From the NCBI RefSeq assembly GCF_000236805.1, contig NZ_AGFX01000011.1, positions 620,001 through 684,000 on the forward strand: 64,000 nucleotides of DNA, given 5' to 3'. Under the pieces are notes generated by a model that saw only the letters and a list, made by a program, of their open reading frames with translations, was not told the DNA's origin and ran no database searches. This document shows, one piece after another, positions 42,432-50,391 of the stretch. The position numbers and the translations under genes were made by a program. Position 1 is the first letter of the stretch, and every line of letters starts with the position of its first letter. The stretch comes from Paenibacillus peoriae KCTC 3763. GTDB taxonomy: Bacteria; Bacillota; Bacilli; Paenibacillales; Paenibacillaceae.

Positions 42432-43019
42432 ATGAAAAAGCTTAAAGTGAAATGGAAAAGAGCGCAAATTCACGAATTGAATGACCGCTTGCTGCTTTAC
42501 AATTTGTATCTAACCCAGGGACTGACCCTGCTGGTCGGTGCAGTCTGGATTATTTTTCAGCAAAGAAATGTGTTGGAACTGTTTGCCTTGCCGAAGAGTT
42601 TACATGTCTTGTGGTGGGGACTGGGATTGGCTGCTGCTATGCTTCTGGTGGATCTGGTGTTATCCCGAGTTATGCCTGAGGATGCGATGGATGACGGCGG
42701 TATTAACCAATTGCTGTTTCAAAATCGTCCGATTTGGCATATTATTTGTATAGCTGCCGTCGTCTCGATCTGTGAGGAACTTTTGTTCAGAGGTGCGATT
42801 CAGTACAGCTTTGGACCTTATTGGACAAGCATTTTGTTTGCAGTCATCCATATCCGATATTTGCGGCATTGGATTCCAACAGGCTGGGTATTCCTTAGCA
42901 GTTACGGATTGGGCTACATCTACGTACAGACCGGCAGCCTATGGGCGCCGATCATTTGTCATTTTGTGATTGACCTTATATCCGGTTTAGCGTTACGTTT
43001 TCGGAGGTATGAAGAATGA
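42432..43019 (+). CDS. CPBP family intramembrane metalloprotease (YpbD type)
   Basis: A 195-residue protein with about six membrane segments and the CPBP (CAAX protease / bacteriocin-processing) motifs: EELLFRG (catalytic Glu-Glu and Arg), FAVIH with a metal His, and ICHFVID with the last His. Such proteins cleave or process membrane peptides; the substrate is unknown. Location beside serA corresponds to ypbD in Bacillus. Its stop overlaps the next gene by ATGA. Confidence 0.82.
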   Translation: MKKLKVKWKRAQIHELNDRLLLYNLYLTQGLTLLVGAVWIIFQQRNVLELFALPKSLHVLWWGLGLAAAMLLVDLVLSRVMPEDAMDDGGINQLLFQNRPIWHIICIAAVVSICEELLFRGAIQYSFGPYWTSILFAVIHIRYLRHWIPTGWVFLSSYGLGYIYVQTGSLWAPIICHFVIDLISGLALRFRRYEE

Positions 43020-43357
43020 ATCGGGAGCTTAGCAGAGTGCAGACCTATGGTAGTCGTCGAAATGGTCGCAAAGTCAAGGAGGAGGACAGGTCCAATTCAA
43101 AACCAGTTCGTTCCCGTGCTTCACGACCCGTGCCTAAATTGGCCCACATTGACGCTGCACCAGAAGTTGCTGTGATGATGGAGGATGACGCTCCTGTCAG
43201 TGAGTACGGTACGCGGGCAGAAATGTTTCCGTCCCGCCGCATCCGGGTAAGCAAGTGGTTTTTAAATTTTTTGAGTACTCTTTTTGTACTTATTACAGCA
43301 GCGTTACTATGGTGGGGTATCAAGGGAGCACCACCGATCAGTAAATTGCTCTGGTAA
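43016..43357 (+). CDS. hypothetical protein with C-terminal membrane helix (113 aa)
   Basis: Unrecognised. The first 80 residues are polar and strongly basic (SRRNGRKVKEEDRS, RSRASRPVPK), the last 30 form a single membrane helix (WFLNFLSTLFVLITAALLWW) ending PPISKLLW, so the protein is tail-anchored with a cytosolic basic domain. Translation is coupled to the CPBP protease gene, suggesting a shared job, but this is inference. Confidence 0.7.
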   Translation: MNRELSRVQTYGSRRNGRKVKEEDRSNSKPVRSRASRPVPKLAHIDAAPEVAVMMEDDAPVSEYGTRAEMFPSRRIRVSKWFLNFLSTLFVLITAALLWWGIKGAPPISKLLW

Positions 43358-43371
43358 TAAAAGGGTGTATG

Positions 43372-43423
43372 AAAAAGGCCTTTATCTCCGCACAAGCTTA
43401 TGCGGAAGATGAAGGCCTTTTTT
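43372..43423. terminator. bidirectional terminator, CPBP operon and deacetylase gene
   Basis: AAAAAGGCCTT-x-ATCT-x-CCGCA pairs with TGCGG-x-AGAT-x-AAGGCCTTTTTT; U-runs result on both strands. Confidence 0.9.
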
Positions 43424-43427
43424 GGAG

Positions 43428-44312
43428 TTAGCTGGCAGGAATCTCAATGCTTTGCGGGTCAACAAACTGGTAACCCTTTTGCTCCAGGCGGGTCAATAGA
43501 CTATCCAGCGCTTCAGCTGTCCATGGCAGTTCATGCATCAAAATGTTGCTGCCAGGATGTAGCTGCTCCGTTACATTTTTGAGAAGCGCATCCGTTTTAT
43601 TAGGCTGACTCTTCTTCATAGTCCAGTCCAGAGAACCGACGGACCAGGTCATGTACAGAAGACCGTTTTCCTTGGCAATCTTACGGCCTACGTCCCCGCC
43701 TGCACCATGTGGAGGGCGAAAAAACACAGGTGCTGAGCCCGTTATATCCTTGACTATTTGTTGCACGGTTTCAATCTGCTTTTTGACCTCAGCCTCCGAT
43801 TTGTTTTTCAGCACGATGTGATCCCAGCTATGGTTGCCGATGGGCTGTCCACGGTCATGGATAAGCTTGAGCAGCTCAGGATGCTCCTTCACACGGTAAC
43901 CGTTTACGAAGAAAATAGCTTTGGCCTTGTGCTTGTCCAGTGTATCAATGATTTTATTAATCATGGCTGCTTCCTTGGGCCCATCGTCAAAGGTTAGCAA
44001 AATTACCTTTTTTTCCACTCCATCTTGATTGGGCACCACATTATATGCTTTGTCCAAATGATAAGTTTTATCGGTGGCAGCCACCGTGGCTGAATCCCCC
44101 GATTTGCTGTTGTCAACGACGGATTTGTCATGTTGTGTCGTTGTTTTACCTGCTGAGTTATGGTCTTTAGGGTCTGTTTGATTACCGTTGCTTGTCTCAG
44201 ACGCCGCTGGAGTCTGGTTGTTGCCGGCAGCCGCCGATTCCGGCTTGTTCGCCGTGCAAGCACTAAGCAGCAGACATGCAGTCAATAAAATGGCTGCTGT
44301 TTTTGTACCCAT
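43428..44312 (-). CDS. polysaccharide deacetylase lipoprotein
   Basis: Exported NodB-domain enzyme. A lipoprotein signal (LLTACLLLSAC, lipobox Cys near residue 19) is followed by a Ser/Thr/Asn-rich linker of about 70 residues, then the NodB domain: LLTFDDGPKE (motif 1), GNHSWDH (motif 2, metal His), RPPHGAGGD (motif 3), and MHELPWT (motif 5 His). It probably N-deacetylates peptidoglycan or a surface polysaccharide on the outer face of the membrane. Similar proteins in Bacilli act on N-acetylglucosamine; the exact polymer cannot be seen. It is a single gene with a bidirectional terminator. Confidence 0.88.
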   Translation of the reverse strand: MGTKTAAILLTACLLLSACTANKPESAAAGNNQTPAASETSNGNQTDPKDHNSAGKTTTQHDKSVVDNSKSGDSATVAATDKTYHLDKAYNVVPNQDGVEKKVILLTFDDGPKEAAMINKIIDTLDKHKAKAIFFVNGYRVKEHPELLKLIHDRGQPIGNHSWDHIVLKNKSEAEVKKQIETVQQIVKDITGSAPVFFRPPHGAGGDVGRKIAKENGLLYMTWSVGSLDWTMKKSQPNKTDALLKNVTEQLHPGSNILMHELPWTAEALDSLLTRLEQKGYQFVDPQSIEIPAS

Positions 44313-44405
44313 TAATTCATCTCACCTTCCTGTATTTATACCGTATGAGTTTGTCTTTCCTGACGAACACTATGCTTGATTCTACCACAAAGGGAGGTTC
44401 TAATT

Positions 44406-44771
44406 GTGAAGACATCTTCATTTTTCCTGGGAATCGTTTTGGGCGCTGTCGCAGGCTCTATGATCTCCCGTAACCGTAACATGTTGGGTTTTTCTATGAA
44501 CATGGATGGAAAAAAAGGCGAAAATCTGGTGCAGAAAGCCCGCACCAAAATGATGGACGCTGCGTTTCCCGGAATGGGCGATATTACGCTAAATAAACAT
44601 GATACCCATAAGGATCAGGATCATCGTTCCAAAACAGAAACCGCTCATGCAGTCCAAAGCAAAGAAGAAAATATGAAGCTGATTAAAGACTTTATCAGCA
44701 GCAGTCCCGATGTTAAACGTGAGGTCGAGCAAATACTGAAGGAAACTCATACAGCCGTACCGGGATTATAA
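44406..44771 (+). CDS. small N-terminally anchored hypothetical protein (121 aa)
   Basis: GTG at 44406, after AAGGGAGG, starts KTSSFFLGIVLGAVAGSMIS, a Gly-rich single membrane helix like that of YtxH-type proteins, followed by a hydrophilic cytosolic region rich in Lys, His and Asp (LNKHDTHKDQDHRSK) and a helical end. I do not recognise the family with certainty. It is monocistronic with its own terminator. Confidence 0.7.
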   Translation: MKTSSFFLGIVLGAVAGSMISRNRNMLGFSMNMDGKKGENLVQKARTKMMDAAFPGMGDITLNKHDTHKDQDHRSKTETAHAVQSKEENMKLIKDFISSSPDVKREVEQILKETHTAVPGL

Positions 44772-44789
44772 CCCCGGAACCTCTATCCC

Positions 44790-44840
44790 GAATCATTTTG
44801 CGGCTTTTTTGTGAAAGCCGTTCAAATGATTCTTTTTTTT
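44790..44840 (+). terminator. terminator after the 121-aa gene
   Basis: GAATCATTTTG-x-GGCTTT pairs with AAAGCC-x-CAAATGATTC, followed by eight T. Confidence 0.85.
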
Positions 44841-44910
44841 CTCATTTTTATTTCGTGCATTTACGATTATAAAATGATAACATGATTACATAGAACCATT
44901 TTCATCACAG

Positions 44911-44932
44911 GCATCATAATTGCATCATAATC
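44911..44932 (+). repeat. tandem 11-bp direct repeat upstream of mecB
   Basis: GCATCATAATT is followed at once by GCATCATAATC, 38 bp before the mecB start codon. It may be a tandem protein-binding site or chance in an AT-rich promoter region. Confidence 0.55.
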
Positions 44933-44969
44933 TGTTAATAACACTCGGCTGCCAGGAGGAGGGTCCAGT

Positions 44970-45584
44970 ATGAAAATAGAAAGATTAAGTCAGGACAAGA
45001 TACGGATTTTCCTTACCTTTGACGATTTGAGCGAACGCGGTATTCAAAAAGACGATATGTGGCAAGAAATTCCAAGAGTCCATGAGCTGTTCACCGAAAT
45101 GATGGATCAGGCATACAGCGAGCTGGGCTTCGATGCCACGGGACCATTAGCTGTCGAAGTCTTTGCGCTTCCTGCTCAGGGAATGGTTGTTATCGTCACT
45201 CGGGGGAAATACGATCATCAGCAATATGGTTCGGGTCCCGATGAGGAGCTTCCAGAAGAAGTCTACGAAATGGAAGTCACGATGGAACACAGTGATTCCA
45301 TTGTTTACGCGTTTAGCGATTTCGAAGTACTCATAGAAGCGGCTCACATGCTCCGCAGCAACACTACGGAAGCAGGTAAGCTGTATCATTATAGAGGCAA
45401 ATGGATGCTGCATTTGGAGCCAGAAGAGGTAGAGGAGTCCAAGCTTGCGGCCTTGATCGCGGTTCTTGCTGAATTTGGGGAAGGCTCATCCGTAACACCA
45501 GCAATGCTGGAGGAGTACGGCAAGCTGATCATTGCTGAACAGGCTGTTGCTGTCATCTGCACTCATTTTGACAGCCGTTCTTAA
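44970..45584 (+). CDS. mecB: adaptor protein MecA/YpbH family
   Basis: ClpC adaptor that brings substrates to ClpCP; MecA also blocks ComK. The 204 residues have the N-terminal substrate domain (MKIERLSQDKIRIFLTFDDL, MWQEIPRVHELF), an acidic middle and the C-terminal ClpC-binding domain from about residue 100 (YAFSDFEVLIEAAHML, KLYHYRGKWML, EYGKLIIAEQAV). Location next to prsW and the ypeB region suggests the YpbH (MecB) paralog; sequence alone does not separate them firmly. ATG follows AGGAGGAGGG. Confidence 0.85.
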   Translation: MKIERLSQDKIRIFLTFDDLSERGIQKDDMWQEIPRVHELFTEMMDQAYSELGFDATGPLAVEVFALPAQGMVVIVTRGKYDHQQYGSGPDEELPEEVYEMEVTMEHSDSIVYAFSDFEVLIEAAHMLRSNTTEAGKLYHYRGKWMLHLEPEEVEESKLAALIAVLAEFGEGSSVTPAMLEEYGKLIIAEQAVAVICTHFDSRS

Positions 45585-45669
45585 TCGGGCTATAGAAAGT
45601 TGATATGAAGTGAATTTGTCGGCTCTGCGCTGAATGCAGGGCCGACTGATTTTTATGGAGGGATGATCG

Positions 45670-46365
45670 GTGCTTCTGTTTTCGGTTTTAGCGGCAGCCA
45701 CAGCGCCGGGTCTCGCCTTATTGATGTATTTTTACTTGAAGGACAGATATGATGCGGAGCCGCTGCACATGGTTGTAAAAGTGTTTCTACTCGGCTTCTT
45801 GGTGGTGCTTCCTGTTATGATTTTTCAACGCGGGCTACTGCTTTGGCTGGGAGATAACACGTTAATCCAGGTGTTCGGCATTTCGGCCGGAGTGGAAGAG
45901 TTTTTTAAATGGTTTTTGTTGTATCACATTATATATAATCATACCGAGTTCGATGAGCCTTATGACGGCATTCTGTATGCGGCTGCGGTCTCCCTCGGAT
46001 TTGCTACGGTTGAAAATCTATTGTATGCCTGGGCGGGGCATGCTTCTGTGAGCATGATGCTGATGAGATCGCTGCTACCTGTGTCTGGTCATGCGATGTT
46101 TGGAGTAATGATGGGCTATTACTTGGGAAAAGCCAAGTTTTCAGAGGGGTGGAAGAGCAAATACATGCTGCTTCTGTCATTGTTGCTTCCATGGTTTTGG
46201 CACGGCGTATATGATCTGATTTTAACGAAATTCCAACATGACTGGGTTTGGTTTATCATTCCTCTGATGGCATTTTTGTGGTATGGAGGCATGGCGAAAA
46301 TCACTCATGCTAACAACCGTTCTCCTTTCAGGTTATTAAAACGGGAAGAAAAGGTTAATATGTAA
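45670..46365 (+). CDS. prsW: glutamic-type intramembrane protease PrsW
   Basis: Polytopic membrane protease that performs site-1 cleavage of anti-sigma factor RsiW in Bacillus. The 231 residues have about eight membrane segments and the conserved GVEEFFKWFLLY (catalytic Glu pair), EPYDGILYAAAVSLGFATVEN, and HAMFGVMMGYYLGKAK. The start is GTG after GGAGGGATGATC. Order mecB-prsW-ypeB mirrors Bacillus, with sleB and other genes missing. Confidence 0.9.
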   Translation: MLLFSVLAAATAPGLALLMYFYLKDRYDAEPLHMVVKVFLLGFLVVLPVMIFQRGLLLWLGDNTLIQVFGISAGVEEFFKWFLLYHIIYNHTEFDEPYDGILYAAAVSLGFATVENLLYAWAGHASVSMMLMRSLLPVSGHAMFGVMMGYYLGKAKFSEGWKSKYMLLLSLLLPWFWHGVYDLILTKFQHDWVWFIIPLMAFLWYGGMAKITHANNRSPFRLLKREEKVNM

Positions 46366-46417
46366 CAAAAAGGGACACACTGATCTGACAAACCTGTTAG
46401 AGAAAGAGGTGTCTTTT

Positions 46418-46570
46418 TTGCGTATTAAAGTGAGAATTCATTGTAAAAGATGCGGCGAACGCTTTGTGCTTAGAGGACGCATGGAGCAAGGGCGAATTCA
46501 GACCGGCTTTAAGCGGTGTATATGCGATCATTGCGAGTTTATTGTTGAACTCATGGAAAACCATGCATAA
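46418..46570 (+). CDS. small zinc-ribbon-like protein (50 aa)
   Basis: TTG at 46418, six bases after AAAGAGGTG, opens 50 codons ending TAA. The product begins MRIKVRIHCKRCGERFVLRG and has one CxxC (CKRC), then CICDHC giving a Cys-x-Cys-x2-Cys set, a pattern for a single zinc ribbon. It is basic in the first half. The gene lies between prsW and ypeB, where Bacillus has sleB. Function unknown; codon usage and ribosome site make it credible. Confidence 0.7.
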   Translation: MRIKVRIHCKRCGERFVLRGRMEQGRIQTGFKRCICDHCEFIVELMENHA

Positions 46571-46628
46571 GAGAGCTTTCTTCTTGTCACACTATCGGTA
46601 GTGTACTTGAAGAAAGGAGACTCCCAAT

Positions 46629-48014
46629 ATGTATAAGCGACTTAGTTCCGTATTGTTCCCGATTGTTGCCCTGCTCATGATAGGAGCATTTGTGTGGGGT
46701 TATCGGGAAAGCCAGATGAGAAAAGAGGTATCTATCCAGGCCAAAAGCATGTCGATTAAAACGGAAAATCAATATCAGCGTGCGTTTCATGATTTGTCGT
46801 TTCATATGGATCAACTGCATTCCCAACTGGGTAACGCGGTTGCTGTCCATAATACTTCACATGCGATGCACCGCAAATGTTTGATGAACGTGTGGAGGAT
46901 TACAAGTGCGGCCCAAAGTGAGGTTAACCAGCTGCCTCTCAGTGTGATGCCATTCAATCATGCCAAGGATTTGCTGTCACATTTATCTACATTTTCGTAT
47001 CAGACTGCCGTGCGTGACATGGATCACGAGCCTTTAACGAAGAAAGAATTATCCAATCTGAAAACGTTATATAACAATTCCAGAGAAATTTCGAAAAGCA
47101 TGCACGAAGTTCGAGCAAAGGTCTTGAGTAAAAACTTGCGATGGACTGATGTAGAGCAAGCCCCAGGTGCAGAAACCGGTCCAAAGGATAATACGATCGC
47201 TGATGGCTTCAAAACCGTGGACAAAAAGGTGGAGGGCTACAAGGAACTGGATTGGGGACCTTCCGTGGCCAGCATTTATGCCAAGCGTTCCGTGAAAAAA
47301 TTGAATCTCCCGGTCGTGAGTGCCGAGCAAATTAAACGGAATGCTGCCGAGTTTACAGGCAAACCGGAAAGCCGGATTCGTGTACAAGAAAACGGTAAAG
47401 GAACTGAATGGGCGTCCTATACAGCTACCCTGCTTAACAAGCAGAAAGCTGTGGCCACCATGGATTTTACGAAAAAGGGCGGCAAGCTCATTTCCTATCA
47501 CGATATGAGAGAAGTAGGTCCCAAAAAAGTCACCCGCAATGAGGCGATTCGGCATGCAAGTGAATTTCTTGCACAAAAGGGCTACAAAGGAATGAAGCCG
47601 GTTGCTTATGATGAAAGAACAAATTTAGCCGCCATCACATATGCAAGCGTGCAAGGGGACGTGATTATCTATCCGGAAAAAATCACAGTCAGATCGGGCC
47701 TGGATAACGGAAAAGTGACTGGGCTTCAAACGAGCGACTATGTGCACGAGCACAATCCTCTCCGTCATATCCCGAAAGCCAAACTGGATTTGAAGGCTGC
47801 ACGGGCGAAGTTGAACCCCGGGTTTCATGAGACTTACCACCGTAAAGCATTGATTAAAAATGAACTGTCGAAAGAAGTTTTGTGCTATGAATTCGGCGGA
47901 AAAATCAATGGCTCCGTTTATCGGATATACATTAATGCAGATACGGGAATGGAAGAAACGATCGAGCAGGTAAAAGATTCGGACGAGCCTAAGACTACTG
48001 CAAGCAATGCGTAA
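46629..48014 (+). CDS. ypeB: germination protein YpeB
   Basis: Spore membrane-anchored protein that in Bacillus is needed to localise and protect the cortex-lytic enzyme SleB. In 461 residues: N-terminal membrane helix (LSSVLFPIVALLMIGAFVWGY), a helical domain to about residue 200, and PepSY-type domains in the second half (AIRHASEFLAQKGY, INADTGMEE). ATG follows AAAGGAGA. The usual adjacent sleB is missing; the tail KDSDEPKTTASNA is polar. Confidence 0.88.
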   Translation: MYKRLSSVLFPIVALLMIGAFVWGYRESQMRKEVSIQAKSMSIKTENQYQRAFHDLSFHMDQLHSQLGNAVAVHNTSHAMHRKCLMNVWRITSAAQSEVNQLPLSVMPFNHAKDLLSHLSTFSYQTAVRDMDHEPLTKKELSNLKTLYNNSREISKSMHEVRAKVLSKNLRWTDVEQAPGAETGPKDNTIADGFKTVDKKVEGYKELDWGPSVASIYAKRSVKKLNLPVVSAEQIKRNAAEFTGKPESRIRVQENGKGTEWASYTATLLNKQKAVATMDFTKKGGKLISYHDMREVGPKKVTRNEAIRHASEFLAQKGYKGMKPVAYDERTNLAAITYASVQGDVIIYPEKITVRSGLDNGKVTGLQTSDYVHEHNPLRHIPKAKLDLKAARAKLNPGFHETYHRKALIKNELSKEVLCYEFGGKINGSVYRIYINADTGMEETIEQVKDSDEPKTTASNA

Positions 48015-48051
48015 CGCTGATTATTTGAAAAAATGAATTATTAACCGCTCT

Positions 48052-48079
48052 AAACCTCCTTGAATTAAGGGGGTTTTTT
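48052..48079 (+). terminator. ypeB terminator
   Basis: AACC-x-CCTT pairs with AAGG-x-GGTT followed by TTTTTT. Confidence 0.8.
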
Positions 48080-48184
48080 GCGCTTTAATCATGGTTCCGA
48101 CAAATAAAATGCTTAAAATAGGCATAAAGTCGTGGTATTATAGACCTTGGTTAAAGTTTTTAATGGACAAGGACGGTGAATGGT

Positions 48185-48844
48185 TTGTTTCCTAAAATTA
48201 ATGATGTGTTATACATACAACTCGCTGGTAGCGATCACAAGGACGAAATTTTTGAATTCAAGTCGCGTATTGCGGAAGAGGAGTCACAGGACTTTCTGAT
48301 TGAAATTCCCATGTCACAAACAACCGGGCATTTGAAAAAGTTGTTTTTGGGGGAAGAGCTGTCGATATTTTTCTTGAGCGAGGGTGGAATTAGAAACTAT
48401 TTTAATACTCATGTTACGGGCTTTAAAGAAGATGTGCTGCGGATGGTCCGCATTCAAAAGCCGGACCCGGATAGCATCAGCAAAATTCAGCGTCGAAATT
48501 ATCTCCGGGTTCAGGCCAGCCTGGAAATTGCGGTAAAACATGGTGTAAACGAATCAAGATTTGTAGCAGAGACACATGACGTGGGAGGCGGGGGAGTTTC
48601 TTTTCATACTCAGGGAACGCACCTCCTAGAAGAAGGAGAATCGTTGTCCTGCTGGATTTTGGTTCCTTATAAAAACGGCACGCTGGAGCATGTTTGGTTC
48701 CAGTCTGAAGTTATACGCGTTCAGGAGATGGAAAATGGCCGCAGGCTCATCATGTTGAAATATGAACAAATTGCTGATCAGGAGCGCCAAAAGCTGATTA
48801 AATATTGCTTTGAGAGACAGCTGGAATTTCGGGAAAAATCGTAA
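48185..48844 (+). CDS. ypfA: PilZ domain protein, YpfA type (c-di-GMP related flagellar brake)
   Basis: About 219 residues: an N-terminal YcgR-like beta domain (1-95) and a PilZ domain (about 98-215) with the Arg motif QRRNYLR. The second PilZ motif, normally D/N-x-S-x-x-G, reads DVGGGG, with Gly in place of Ser. In Bacillus YpfA (DgrA) binds c-di-GMP and slows the flagellar motor. TTG 48185 has AAGGAC 10-11 nt upstream; GTG 48176 is an alternative start three codons earlier. Location before cmk is conserved. Confidence 0.85.
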   Translation: MFPKINDVLYIQLAGSDHKDEIFEFKSRIAEEESQDFLIEIPMSQTTGHLKKLFLGEELSIFFLSEGGIRNYFNTHVTGFKEDVLRMVRIQKPDPDSISKIQRRNYLRVQASLEIAVKHGVNESRFVAETHDVGGGGVSFHTQGTHLLEEGESLSCWILVPYKNGTLEHVWFQSEVIRVQEMENGRRLIMLKYEQIADQERQKLIKYCFERQLEFREKS

Positions 48845-48885
48845 TCATCCAGGGTGATTCTTTTTCAGTAAACCTGCCGTTCATT

Positions 48886-48914
48886 TTGCATCGTCTATAA
48901 ATGTGTGGTATAAT
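48886..48914 (+). promoter_or_regulatory. sigma-A promoter of cmk
   Basis: TTGCAT (48886-48891) and a perfect TATAAT (48909-48914) with a 17-bp spacer; expected start near 48921. Confidence 0.8.
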
Positions 48915-48923
48915 TTTCACGTC

Positions 48924-48944
48924 GCAGGCAATGCCTGCTTTTTT
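48924..48944 (+). terminator. promoter-proximal terminator-like hairpin in the cmk leader
   Basis: GCAGGC-aat-GCCTGC followed by TTTTTT begins only about four bases after the predicted transcription start and 30 bp before the cmk start codon. It would act as an attenuator if functional. Confidence 0.65.
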
Positions 48945-48973
48945 CTTGAGGTTAGGTTAGGAGGAATTCCCCG

Positions 48974-49681
48974 TTGGCAAGGCAGCAAGTATCTTCAAAT
49001 AAAAAAATAAATGTAGCCATTGACGGACCTGCTGGTGCAGGGAAAAGTACAGTGGCCCGCTTGGTGGCGAAAGCACTTTCTTATGTATATGTGGACACTG
49101 GAGCCATGTACCGGGCAGCAACGTGGTATATGATATGTAAGGAAATTCCAGTGGAAAATGTAGAAAAAGTGCTTCAACATGTACCTGAGCTGGTGATTGA
49201 ATTAGTACCGGACCCCACAGGTCAAAAGGTTTATTGTAACGGGGAAGACGTAACTACAGTAATCCGTTCGATGGAAGTGACCAGCAAGGTATCACAGTAT
49301 TCGAGTATTGCGGGTTTACGCACACATTTGACTGAAAACCAGCGTGAAATGGCTGCACGCAAGGGCGTCGTTATGGACGGGCGGGACATTGGAACCACAG
49401 TGCTTCCAGATGCGGAAGTTAAGGTGTTCATGACTGCAAGTGTTCAGGAACGTGCCTCTCGCCGTTTTAAAGAATTGAACGGAGCTGATGATATCACTCT
49501 GGAGCAGCTTGAACGTGACATTGCGGCACGTGACAAGCTTGACGAGGAGAGGGAAGTATCCCCGCTTCGTTGCAGTGAGGACGCCATCGTACTGGATACA
49601 ACCCATATGGGCATTCAGGATGTCGTGGATACGATCGTATCTTATTGCGTGGCGAAGAAGGATGGGGAGATCAGCCAATGA
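48974..49681 (+). CDS. cmk: cytidylate kinase
   Basis: Phosphorylates CMP and dCMP to the diphosphates. The 235 residues have the P-loop DGPAGAGKSTVAR, GAMYRAATWYM, SRxxTxxxxQR-like region ENQREMAARKGVVMDGRDIG and the lid with SRRFKELN. A TTG start follows TAGGAGGAATTCCCCG. An N-terminal extension of ten residues (ARQQVSSNKK) precedes the core. The stop overlaps plsC by ATGA. Confidence 0.93.
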   Translation: MARQQVSSNKKINVAIDGPAGAGKSTVARLVAKALSYVYVDTGAMYRAATWYMICKEIPVENVEKVLQHVPELVIELVPDPTGQKVYCNGEDVTTVIRSMEVTSKVSQYSSIAGLRTHLTENQREMAARKGVVMDGRDIGTTVLPDAEVKVFMTASVQERASRRFKELNGADDITLEQLERDIAARDKLDEEREVSPLRCSEDAIVLDTTHMGIQDVVDTIVSYCVAKKDGEISQ

Positions 49682-50271
49682 TATATACGGTATGCGTCAG
49701 TATTTTGCGCCTCATTTACCGCATTCTGTTCAGACTTGAAGCGGTAGGCAGGGACAATGTACCTGCTGAGGGCGGAGTATTGTTGTGCTCTAATCATATT
49801 AGTAATCTTGACCCTCCTACAGTTGGTATTTTGCTGAAGCGAAAGGTTCACTTTATGGCAAAAGCCGAGCTTTTTAATGTTCCCGTACTGGGTCCACTGA
49901 TTGACAAGCTGGGAGCTTTTCCAGTCAAACGCGGTGGTGTGAGTAAGGAATCCATTAAACTGGCATTGAACATTTTGCGTGATGGAAAAGTGATGGGGAT
50001 CTTCCCCGAAGGCTCCAGAGGAGCTGGAGGAATTGGTAAAAAGGGTGCTGCCAGCTTTGCGCTGCGTAGTGGAGCGGCTGCCGTTCCGGTCGCCATTGTT
50101 GGTGATTACAAGCTTTTCCGTAAAACGAAAGTGATATACGGCAAGCCTGTCAATTTGGATGCTTACCAAAAAGGTGCCGATATCGAGGGAGACCCGCTTG
50201 AACTGGCGACAGAAGCAATTATGTCCCGCATCCGTACGATGAAGGAAACTGGCAAGCCTACGAATAACTGA
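49678..50271 (+). CDS. plsC: 1-acyl-sn-glycerol-3-phosphate acyltransferase
   Basis: Membrane-associated acyltransferase, second acylation of glycerol-3-phosphate to phosphatidate. The 197 residues carry motif I SNHISNLDPPTV (NHxxxxD), motif II around LGAFPVKRGG, motif III FPEGSRGAGG and motif IV VPVAIVG. ATG lies in the ATGA overlap with cmk; it is one of three phospholipid genes in this region (plsC, plsY, gpsA). Confidence 0.92.
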   Translation: MIYTVCVSILRLIYRILFRLEAVGRDNVPAEGGVLLCSNHISNLDPPTVGILLKRKVHFMAKAELFNVPVLGPLIDKLGAFPVKRGGVSKESIKLALNILRDGKVMGIFPEGSRGAGGIGKKGAASFALRSGAAAVPVAIVGDYKLFRKTKVIYGKPVNLDAYQKGADIEGDPLELATEAIMSRIRTMKETGKPTNN

Positions 50272-50391
50272 AAGGCTTGCATGAATTATGTCTAAGCTCG
50301 GAAAACTAGAACAAAAGTTTTATTGATGTTTTGAACTCTGCCATGCGCAGGTTTAAATAAATGGTTTTTTTGAATTGAGGAGGGTATTGAC

